From assembly GCA_017998475.1 (NCBI GenBank), contig JAGODA010000170.1:1-6869 (forward strand): DNA of 6,869 nucleotides, written 5' to 3'. The notes under the pieces are model-generated. The model saw nothing but the letters and a program-made list of their open reading frames with translations, had not been told where the DNA came from and did not search any database. Positions 1 to 5,276 of the stretch are shown here, one piece after another (position 1 is the stretch's first letter; each line of letters begins with the position of its first letter). Made by a program: the position numbers and the translations under genes. The stretch comes from Spirochaetota bacterium. GTDB taxonomy: Bacteria; Spirochaetota; UBA4802; UBA5368.

Positions 1-495
1 TCATCGCGTCTTCTCGCGGACCTGAAAAAAAAGAAAATACATACCCTGATCGAAACCTGCGGATTCTTCCAGTGGGAGGAATTCAAGAGGATGCTTCTGC
101 CGCACCTTGACGCGGTGTATTTTGACCTTAAGCTCATTGATGACGCCGACCACAGACGCTACTGCGGCGTGTCCAACGCAGGGATCCTTGCCAATTTTGA
201 AAAGCTGTCCTCGCTCCCGGCCGCCGGAAAGGTGACGGTGCTTCCCCGCACCCCCCTGGTGCCGGGGATCACCGATACGGACGAAAACATCGCAGGCATA
301 GCCCGCTACCTGGAAAAACACGGCATAAAAAAGGCGGCCTTGCTTTCGTACAACCCCCTCTGGTATGAGAAAAGCGGAAAGATCGGGGCCCGCAATCTCC
401 TCGCCGATAGGGCAGAGACCGCGAAATGGATGGACCGGGAGAGGATCGATCGCTGCAGGGCCATCTTCGCCGAACACGGGATCGATGCGGGTTAA
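1..495 (+). CDS. Radical SAM glycyl-radical-enzyme activating protein (C-terminal part; 5' end outside window)
   Basis: This is an open frame from the first base to a TAA at 493-495, giving 164 visible residues. It resembles the C-terminal half of pyruvate formate-lyase activase-type proteins, which use S-adenosylmethionine and a 4Fe-4S cluster to place a glycyl radical on a partner enzyme in the cytoplasm. The family landmarks seen are ETCGF at visible residues 18-22, DLKLID at 42-47, the H-x-x-Y-x-G-V-S-N stretch at 51-59 (compare DxKxxD...HxxYTGVSN in PflA), then PRTPLVPGITDTDEN and a YNPLW motif near the end. The N-terminal CxxxCxxC cluster motif lies upstream of the window and cannot be checked. 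The ATG at 91 is internal, because the family homology begins before it. No glycyl radical enzyme partner is visible here. The substrate is unknown. The family call is strong; the exact subfamily is not. Confidence 0.85.
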   Translation, partial: SSRLLADLKKKKIHTLIETCGFFQWEEFKRMLLPHLDAVYFDLKLIDDADHRRYCGVSNAGILANFEKLSSLPAAGKVTVLPRTPLVPGITDTDENIAGIARYLEKHGIKKAALLSYNPLWYEKSGKIGARNLLADRAETAKWMDRERIDRCRAIFAEHGIDAG

Positions 496-1388
496 GACTT
501 CTGAAGCACGGAACGCAGATTTATTAATTTCTGGTCCTCGATTTCCCTGACAACTTCCTTGCTGCTAGTGCTTATGGATTGGGATGATGATGATATCTCC
601 TCGATCGTGGCAGACCGCTCCTCTGAGCGAGCCGCTATATCCTGTATGAATTCGGACATCTGATCTGTTGATTTGATAAGCTGCTCGGGAATCATCGCGA
701 GTTCGGACTGCAGGGTGGTGATTTCTTTCTTTATTGACTGGTTGGTGCCATCAATGATGCTGTTCGTTTCAAGGTTCTGCTCGTAAACCGTGCGGATTTC
801 GCTCTGTATAAGGGAATTGACCTTCTGTATCTCGTTGACGCTCGACTGGGCCCTGTCGGCGAGCTTTCCTATCTCCTCGGCGACGACCGCGAACCCCCTG
901 CCGGCCTCACCTGCGCGTGCTGCCTCGATTGCCGCGTTGAGCGAAAGCAGGTTTATCTTGTCGGTAATGTCATCGATGATCTCCTGGGCGTTTATAATGC
1001 TATTCGTTAGTTCGAGGAGCTGGTTCGTCTTGTTGCTGCTTTTTTCAAGAGCATTGGTCATCTTGCCGGAAAGATCGGCGAATTCGACGCCCAGGTTTTT
1101 CAGCAGAAGGTCGGTCTTGTCGCGCATGGTGGCCACAAGCGCGAGCCAGTCATTCATGATCTCGTCGAGCTTCGCCTGCATCGCCAGGTCGGCCTCGTTG
1201 GCTTTCGTGAATTCATTAAGACTGAGAACAATTTCCTCCGACGAGTTGGAAAAATACTTCATCTGGCCGACCAGCTTCAGATACGTCTCCCCGGTCCGCC
1301 GGGAGAGATCAAGCGCTTCCTCGCGCTGGTCCCTGAGCATTTCATTGATGAATTGCTCCCTCCTGCGGGTGTCGACTGCGTTATCCAT
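492..1388 (-). CDS. Cytoplasmic methyl-accepting chemotaxis protein, signalling domain only
   Basis: A 298-residue protein that is almost entirely heptad-like helix. The highly conserved receptor hairpin tip lies at residues 145-180 (LLSLNAAIEAARAGEAGRGF, then AVVAEEIGKLADRA), the region that binds CheW and CheA. Roughly equal helical arms lie on either side, about 145 residues before and about 120 after. A Ser/Glu/Gln-rich stretch near 255-280 is a plausible methylation region. There is no hydrophobic segment long enough to cross the membrane, no HAMP domain, and no recognisable sensor domain or C-terminal CheR-tethering pentapeptide. It would therefore act as a soluble receptor, or as a coupling or array component. 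The start is uncertain. The ATG at 1386-1388 has no ribosome binding site and sits 5 nt downstream of a strong -10 box. The next in-frame ATG (residue 17, 1338-1340) follows an AGGAGG placed too far upstream (18 nt). The stop overlaps that of the convergent upstream gene. Confidence 0.92.
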   Translation of the reverse strand: MDNAVDTRRREQFINEMLRDQREEALDLSRRTGETYLKLVGQMKYFSNSSEEIVLSLNEFTKANEADLAMQAKLDEIMNDWLALVATMRDKTDLLLKNLGVEFADLSGKMTNALEKSSNKTNQLLELTNSIINAQEIIDDITDKINLLSLNAAIEAARAGEAGRGFAVVAEEIGKLADRAQSSVNEIQKVNSLIQSEIRTVYEQNLETNSIIDGTNQSIKKEITTLQSELAMIPEQLIKSTDQMSEFIQDIAARSEERSATIEEISSSSQSISTSSKEVVREIEDQKLINLRSVLQKS

Positions 1389-1393
1389 CGTCT

Positions 1394-1422
1394 AATATAA
1401 ATGTAGAAAAATAAAATGTCAA
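1394..1422 (-). promoter_or_regulatory. Sigma70-type promoter of the chemoreceptor gene
   Basis: Read on the minus strand there is a perfect -35 hexamer TTGACA (complement of 1417-1422), a 17-nt spacer and a -10 hexamer TATATT (complement of 1394-1399, five of six consensus positions). It points at the receptor gene. Only 5 nt separate the -10 from the ATG at 1388, so transcription would be expected to start at about the A of that ATG. That implies a leaderless mRNA or a start codon further in. Confidence 0.75.
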
Positions 1423-1451
1423 GGTGATTTTATTACCCCAAATATCACCTT
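1421..1451. promoter_or_regulatory. 8-bp inverted repeat overlapping the -35 box (operator-like)
   Basis: AAGGTGAT at 1421-1428 and its exact reverse complement ATCACCTT at 1444-1451 are separated by 15 nt. The left arm shares two bases with the -35 hexamer (1417-1422) of the chemoreceptor promoter. The position suits binding of a dimeric regulator at or just upstream of -35. No T-run follows on either strand, so a terminator is less likely. The binding protein is not recognisable. Confidence 0.5.
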
Positions 1452-1489
1452 AATCAAACAAATTGTTTGTCTTATGGATTTTATTACCC
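1426..1489. repeat. Pair of 13-bp direct repeats upstream of the chemoreceptor promoter
   Basis: GATTTTATTACCC occurs at 1426-1438 and again, identically, at 1477-1489. The offset is 51 bp, close to five helical turns, so both copies would lie on the same DNA face. On the receptor's coding strand the unit reads GGGTAATAAAATC. The proximal copy lies inside the 1421-1451 inverted repeat and the distal copy lies beyond the 1455-1469 palindrome. The arrangement suggests cooperative protein binding. No known regulator consensus is recognised. Confidence 0.55.
1455..1469. promoter_or_regulatory. 15-nt perfect hyphenated palindrome (operator-like)
   Basis: CAAACAA and TTGTTTG flank a single central A, giving a 7-1-7 dyad between the two 13-bp direct repeats. 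It lies about 33 bp upstream of the -35 box of the chemoreceptor promoter. It has the look of a dimeric repressor or activator site. It is short and AT-rich, so a chance origin cannot be excluded. Confidence 0.4.
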
Positions 1490-1549
1490 TATATCCCCGA
1501 GAAGAATTATAAGGTACAATTCCAACTGCTACGCGTGAGTATGGATATA

Positions 1550-1564
1550 TGATAATTATTATCA
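1550..1564. promoter_or_regulatory. Fur-box-like 7-1-7 inverted repeat
   Basis: TGATAAT-T-ATTATCA is a perfect 7-1-7 dyad. It matches every specified base of the classical Fur consensus TGATAATnATTATCA for iron-responsive repression. The only gene that could be transcribed away from this gap is the chemoreceptor on the minus strand, whose recognised -35 lies about 128 bp further on. A TATAAT hexamer on the minus strand (complement of 1506-1511), with no good -35, lies between them and might mark a second, Fur-controlled start. The sequence match is certain; the function is inferred. Confidence 0.45.
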
Positions 1565-1588
1565 GGGGCTTACTATTTATCACGCCCG

Positions 1589-1632
1589 CCTCGGTAATCG
1601 AGGGAGAGAATATTTGCGGGGCATACGCCCGC
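1589..1632 (-). terminator. Two short stem-loops after the dehydratase-like gene (possible weak terminator)
   Basis: Immediately after the stop at 1633-1635, read leftward, GCGGG/CCGC-type arms (1628-1632 with 1616-1620) can form a 5-bp stem with a 7-nt loop. A second 5-bp stem, CCTCG/CGAGG, follows at 1589-1603. Neither is followed by a clear T-run on the minus strand, so this is at best a weak or factor-assisted terminator. Confidence 0.25.
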
Positions 1633-2682
1633 TTACATCTTCGCAATATACTCTTGTATCTTTTCCACCGCATTGCTTGTGGTCACCACGAGCGGGTCCA
1701 CGCCGGCGCGCATGAGCCGCACCCGGAGCGCCCCGATGTCGCGCAGCCGCGACGGGCAGCAGAGGTCCTCGATGAACACCACCAGCTCGATCCCCTGCCC
1801 CTTCATCATGGAATAGAAGAGCTCGACCCGCTCCCCGACGGTCCGGACCGACGGGCACCGCGGCCGGTAGGAGAAGGCGTCAAGGATCTCGCCGAGAAGG
1901 TCCGGCGATTCGTGGTTGTACGACATGTCGAACTGCCGCCGCCCGCCGCAGGCGTCGTCCTCGACGATGCGGCACCCCGCTTCCTCGAGCTCGTCAAGCA
2001 CGGGCGCGCCCGCGGCGAAGCCGGCGTACACGAGCACCGGAAGGGGCGGCGGCAGGACAGGGCCCCCGGCCGCGTTCATGGCCTCCAGCAGGGAGGCGAG
2101 CTGTTCGGCGACCGCCGCGGGCGGGAAGACCGCCGCCGCTTCGTGCACCGCGGCAAGGTCCGCACACGAGAGGAGGCCCGGCCGCCCGTTCCGGAGCGAC
2201 CCGATCCCCCGGACCAGCCGGCGGAGCGCGTTATACTCCGCGGTGACCGTCCTGAGCCGCGCCGCGTCCAGGGACGCTATCCCGCCGCAGCCGGTCGCGG
2301 CAAGGAGCTCATCCAGGGAGGACGCCATCGCGCGGGCGGCCGCTTCGCCCCACCCGGGAGGCGACGTGAACTCGAACAGGGGGACGCCGGGGCGGCCGAG
2401 CCCGTCCCTGCCGGCGCACCCGCGCGGGACGACGATGCAGTCATATATGCTCCCGATGTCGCCGATCCCAGGAAGGCCCGCGGCCGCGCAGCAGCCGCCC
2501 GCCAGGGGCACCCTGACGGGCACGAGGCCCAGGGACGCGGGTATCTCGGCCGGCAGGATGTCGCACACGGTCCCGGCCACGCGCGCGCCGCTCCGCTCGC
2601 GGAACCCGGCGATGATCATGCTGAACTGGCAGACCATCTCGCGCAGGGGATCAACCAGATGGGAAAGTAACGGCTCTTTCAT
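1633..2682 (-). CDS. 2-hydroxyacyl-CoA dehydratase subunit-like protein (HgdB/FldB-BcrB/C superfamily)
   Basis: A 349-residue protein resembling the D-component subunits of 2-hydroxyacyl-CoA dehydratases and benzoyl-CoA reductases. These are oxygen-sensitive 4Fe-4S enzymes acting on acyl-CoA substrates in anaerobes. The family-like stretches are CDILPAEIPASLGLVPVRV (40-58), DCIVVPRGC (81-89), the YN..RRL helix near 150-156, VLVYAG...LDELEEAGCRIVEDDACGG (217-247) and a FIEDLCCPSRL segment at 303-313, where the family usually has KFCDP. Candidate cluster cysteines are C40, C82 or C89 and C308 or C309. The usual C-terminal GQ-x-TR-x-E-type motif is not evident. There is no second subunit and no HgdC/BcrA-type ATPase activator in the window, so catalytic activity is unproven. 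The start at the ATG 2680-2682 was chosen because composition changes abruptly there from AT-rich to very GC-rich. The upstream ATG at 2722-2724 or TTG at 2740-2742 would add only Phe/Tyr/Lys-rich residues. No clear ribosome binding site is seen for any of the three. Confidence 0.7.
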   Translation of the reverse strand: MKEPLLSHLVDPLREMVCQFSMIIAGFRERSGARVAGTVCDILPAEIPASLGLVPVRVPLAGGCCAAAGLPGIGDIGSIYDCIVVPRGCAGRDGLGRPGVPLFEFTSPPGWGEAAARAMASSLDELLAATGCGGIASLDAARLRTVTAEYNALRRLVRGIGSLRNGRPGLLSCADLAAVHEAAAVFPPAAVAEQLASLLEAMNAAGGPVLPPPLPVLVYAGFAAGAPVLDELEEAGCRIVEDDACGGRRQFDMSYNHESPDLLGEILDAFSYRPRCPSVRTVGERVELFYSMMKGQGIELVVFIEDLCCPSRLRDIGALRVRLMRAGVDPLVVTTSNAVEKIQEYIAKM

Positions 2683-2775
2683 ATAATTTTTAAAAAAATG
2701 TTTGTAATAAAGCAGATATCTCATTATCCTTGTTTTTTGCAATAATAAAATCGAGCGAACGATCCGGAGAAATAC
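2683..2775. promoter_or_regulatory. AT-rich divergent promoter region
   Basis: This 93-bp gap separates the leftward dehydratase-like gene from the rightward glycosyltransferase. It is far more AT-rich than its flanks and must drive at least one of them. On the plus strand TTGTAA (2702-2707), a 17-nt gap and TATCCT (2725-2730) are a weak -35/-10 candidate. GGAGA at 2766-2770, about 5 nt before the ATG at 2776, is a good ribosome binding site for the glycosyltransferase. No convincing hexamer pair was found for the minus strand. Confidence 0.35.
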
Positions 2776-3768
2776 ATGCCAGCGGCCACATCAACCAGAA
2801 AGAAAAACCCGCGCCGGCCCTACCTTTCGGTAGTGCTGCCTGTTTATAACGAGGAAGAGAACATACGGATGCAGTACGAGCAGATCATCAGCGCCGTCAA
2901 GCCGCTCAACGTCACCTATGAGGTCGTCTTCATCGACGACGGCAGCATCGACAGGTCCGCGGAGATACTCAGGGAGATCGCCAGGGCCGACCGCACCATC
3001 AAGGTCGTCGTGTTCCGGCGGAATTTCGGCCAGACCGCCGCGATGTCGGCCGGCATCGATTTCGCCGCGGGCGAAATCATCGTGTTCATGGACTCCGACC
3101 TCCAGAACGATCCCCGCGACATCGGCACCCTGTTTAAAAAAATAGAGGAAGGCTACGACGTGGTGAGCGGCTGGCGGGTCAAGAGGCAGGACAAGTTCCT
3201 TTCGCGAAAGCTCCCGTCACGGATCGCGAACTCGCTCATCGCCAGGGTCACCGGCGTGCAGCTCCACGACCTGGGCTGCTCGCTCAAGGCCTACCGCGGA
3301 GATTTATTGCGGCAGGTGAACCTGTACGGCGAGATGCACCGCTTCATCCCGGTGCATGCGTCCTGGCTCGGGGCGAAAATAACCGAGGTGCCGGTGATGC
3401 ACCATCCGCGCCGGTTCGGCACGTCAAAATACGGCATCATACGCACCTTCAAGGTGCTCCTCGACCTGATCACGGTCACCTTCCTCGGCAAGTACTCGAC
3501 CAAGCCGATCTACGTGTTCGGCGGCACCGGCTTCATCATGCTGCTCCTCGCCTTCGCGAGCTTCGCCGTGACGGTCCTCATGAAGATATTCCTCTACCAG
3601 TCGATGTCCCGGAACCCGCTCCTGATCCTCACGGTGCTCCTCATCATACTGAGCGTGCTCTTCATCCAGATCGGGATCCTGGCGGAGATCCTCATCCGCA
3701 TCTACCACGAATCGCAGGACAAACAGCCCTACAGCGTCCTCGACACGGTGAACATCGGCAAAAAATAG
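2776..3768 (+). CDS. Family 2 membrane glycosyltransferase (polyprenol-phosphate sugar transferase type)
   Basis: A 330-residue protein that is likely to transfer a sugar from a nucleotide donor to a lipid carrier such as undecaprenyl phosphate at the inner face of the membrane, as DPM1-, ArnC- and GtrB-like enzymes do. The GT-A fold motifs run in order. SVVLPVYNEEENI (18-30) is the donor-binding start, FIDDGSxD (52-59) the first acidic pair, RRNFGQTAAMSAGIDFAAGE (81-100), FMDSDLQNDP (104-113) the DxD-type metal site, and GCSLKAYR (167-174) and RRFGTSKYG (212-220) the acceptor-side motifs. Two hydrophobic helices follow, at about 245-268 and 280-306, the usual C-terminal anchor. A short basic N-terminus precedes the domain. 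The ATG is supported by GGAGA about 5 nt upstream. The stop faces the mlaD stop across only 17 bp. The sugar and acceptor cannot be told from the sequence. No flippase or other glycan gene is adjacent. Confidence 0.9.
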   Translation: MPAATSTRKKNPRRPYLSVVLPVYNEEENIRMQYEQIISAVKPLNVTYEVVFIDDGSIDRSAEILREIARADRTIKVVVFRRNFGQTAAMSAGIDFAAGEIIVFMDSDLQNDPRDIGTLFKKIEEGYDVVSGWRVKRQDKFLSRKLPSRIANSLIARVTGVQLHDLGCSLKAYRGDLLRQVNLYGEMHRFIPVHASWLGAKITEVPVMHHPRRFGTSKYGIIRTFKVLLDLITVTFLGKYSTKPIYVFGGTGFIMLLLAFASFAVTVLMKIFLYQSMSRNPLLILTVLLIILSVLFIQIGILAEILIRIYHESQDKQPYSVLDTVNIGKK

Positions 3769-3785
3769 CCCCGCGGCGCCCCGGC

Positions 3786-4514
3786 TTATTTCTTTCCCTG
3801 GAACAGGAACTTCATCGGGTTTTTCTTGATCTCGGTGGCCACGTCATCCAGCGTCTGGGAGGTCTTCCGCATGCTGCCGATCATGTTTATGATGTCCTGC
3901 TGCGAGTTGCTGAGAATCGCGTTGATGTTCGCCACGCTGTCCGAAAGGCTGGTGATGAGCTTGCGGATGTCGCCCCTGCTCTCCTGGGACACCTCGCGGT
4001 AGAGAGTAACGATGGCCGTCACCTCGGTGAGCAGCGTGTTCACCCTGCCCATCATCTCCTCCAGGCTCCCCGACTCGATCCCCTCGAGGACGTCCCCTTC
4101 CCTCAGGAACGCGCCCTTGCGCTCCGGGTTGCGCAGCTCGACCACCGGGTCGCCGATGACGTTCTGGTTGCTGATCACCGCGGCGCAGTCCTCGTACAGC
4201 TCGATCTCTTTACTGATGCGGAGGGTCGCCAGGAAATGGAGCGCCGGCTTGAAGAGCGGCGTTATCTCCACGACGCGGCCGAGCTGGTAGCCCTTGATCT
4301 GGACCGGGGTCCCCTTCTTCAGCGAGGTGATGCTGTTGACACGCACGTACACGTCCATGGTGGAGGTAAACAGGGAGTAGCCCAGCCTGACGAGGATAAA
4401 GAGGATGATGACGAAGGCCGGGATAATAATGAAGAGCCCCACCCGGTACTCGGTCCTGTTCAGGCTCTGTCTGATGTTCCCGAAAAAAGATCGCAGGTCT
4501 ATGCGCATCATCAT
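3786..4514 (-). CDS. mlaD: MCE domain protein, MlaD-like periplasmic lipid-binding component
   Basis: A 242-residue protein with a single N-terminal membrane helix (about residues 24-46). A single MCE domain follows at about 52-130 (VYVRVNSITSLKKGTPVQIKGYQ, then LGRVVEI and later GDPVVELR). A C-terminal helical, coiled-coil-like region occupies about 150-230 and ends in the KNPMKFLF-type tail common in this family. MlaD-type proteins form hexameric rings in the periplasm that dock on the MlaE/MlaF complex and pass phospholipids. It is the last gene of the mlaE-mlaF-mlaD operon, beginning 8 nt after the mlaF stop. The start is ambiguous among three tandem ATGs (4514, 4511, 4508). AGAAGG upstream is best spaced, at about 7 nt, for the second one. 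The length fits a simple one-MCE-domain MlaD with an extended C-terminal helix. Confidence 0.9.
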   Translation of the reverse strand: MMMRIDLRSFFGNIRQSLNRTEYRVGLFIIIPAFVIILFILVRLGYSLFTSTMDVYVRVNSITSLKKGTPVQIKGYQLGRVVEITPLFKPALHFLATLRISKEIELYEDCAAVISNQNVIGDPVVELRNPERKGAFLREGDVLEGIESGSLEEMMGRVNTLLTEVTAIVTLYREVSQESRGDIRKLITSLSDSVANINAILSNSQQDIINMIGSMRKTSQTLDDVATEIKKNPMKFLFQGKK

Positions 4515-4522
4515 GCCGCCTT

Positions 4523-5272
4523 CTAAAGAATATCCATGGGCCCCGACAGTGAAACGGTCCGGAACTGGACCAGGTACGGGTTGTCCGACCCGAGAAAGTC
4601 CCGCCGCGCGCCCGAGAAAACGATCCTTCCTTTATACAGCATATGGAAGGTATCGGCAAAATCAACAAATTTTTGCGGGTCATGGGTTATAAAGATGACC
4701 GTTTTTTCCGGGCTCCCGGTCCTGGCCGACAGCACATCCATGAAGGAGCGCAGGTCGAGCGCCGAGTGCCCCACCAGCGCGTGCTCCATGATCAGGAGGT
4801 CCGGGTCGTTCACCGCGGCGCGGCCGTACGCGGTCCTGAGGATCTGCGAGCCGGAGAGGTCGATGGGCCGGGCGGCCCGTTTGTCATAGATATGCAGTTC
4901 GCGCATCATGCGCCCGGTCATCTCCCGTATCTCCTCCGGCGAATACTCGGAGAAATATTCGAGGCGGAGGGCTATGTTCTGCTCCACGCTCATGTTCGAT
5001 ATGAGCCCGTACTCGCCGTGGAGGTAGCCGATCTCGTTTTTATGCCTGAGCTTCGCGAGGTAGTCCAGGCCGCGCGTCGGGGCGCCCTTGTACCGCACCT
5101 CTCCCTTGTACGACTCATCGAGGCCGATCATAAGCGGCGACAGGGTCTTCAGCCCCGAGCCCTCCACGCCGAAGAAGACCGCGTTCTCCCCCAGGGCGAT
5201 GGCGAACGAGACTCCCTCAAGCGGCTCGTCCGCCGCGCAGGACACGTTGCTGAATTCAATGAGCGTGCTCAT
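4523..5272 (-). CDS. mlaF: MlaF-like ABC transporter ATP-binding protein with degenerate nucleotide-binding motifs
   Basis: A 249-residue protein with the overall layout of an ABC ATPase, lying between the permease and MCE genes of an Mla cassette. It has a strand-rich N-terminus, a P-loop region at 35-43, a Q-loop region near 81-95, the signature LSGSQ (139-143), a Walker B region at 158-164 and the switch histidine H197 in FITHD. Key positions depart from consensus. The P-loop reads GVEGSGLKT, placing Leu41 where the Walker A lysine belongs, with a lysine one residue later. The Q-loop FQ position reads H85-G86. Walker B reads LLIM-E-H, so Asp becomes Glu163 and the catalytic Glu becomes His164. 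The D-loop GLD becomes GHS (168-170). No A-loop aromatic is evident. Codons across the P-loop and Walker B were read directly, and the frame is intact from ATG to TAG. It begins 4 bp after the mlaE stop, with TGGAG (complement of 5280-5284) as its ribosome binding site. ATP hydrolysis by this protein is doubtful. Membership of the family and operon is not. Confidence 0.88.
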   Translation of the reverse strand: MSTLIEFSNVSCAADEPLEGVSFAIALGENAVFFGVEGSGLKTLSPLMIGLDESYKGEVRYKGAPTRGLDYLAKLRHKNEIGYLHGEYGLISNMSVEQNIALRLEYFSEYSPEEIREMTGRMMRELHIYDKRAARPIDLSGSQILRTAYGRAAVNDPDLLIMEHALVGHSALDLRSFMDVLSARTGSPEKTVIFITHDPQKFVDFADTFHMLYKGRIVFSGARRDFLGSDNPYLVQFRTVSLSGPMDIL

Positions 5273-5276
5273 GCGG

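Noticed and set aside
1419..1673. An 84-codon minus-strand open frame spanning the promoter region
   Set aside because: It overlaps the end of the dehydratase-like gene, covers the operator cluster and -35 box, is Ile/Lys/Arg-rich and has no ribosome binding site or recognisable motif.
1549..2670. A 373-codon plus-strand open frame antisense to the dehydratase-like gene
   Set aside because: It is as long as the real gene, but its product is an Arg/Ala/Gly/Pro-rich string with no family motif. It begins in AT-rich spacer at the Fur-like site with no ribosome binding site, and it is explained by the very high GC of the opposite strand, whose product has clear family features.
2683..2742. N-terminal extension of the dehydratase-like protein from the TTG at 2742 or the ATG at 2724
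   Set aside because: The added residues are encoded by AT-rich promoter-like DNA and look unlike the rest of the protein. However, AAGG three bases before the ATG at 2724 keeps a small chance open.
3769..3785. Possible terminator between the convergent glycosyltransferase and mlaD genes
   Set aside because: The 17-bp gap holds GC-rich direct repeats (GCCCC) and short palindromes but no usable stem with a T-run on either strand.
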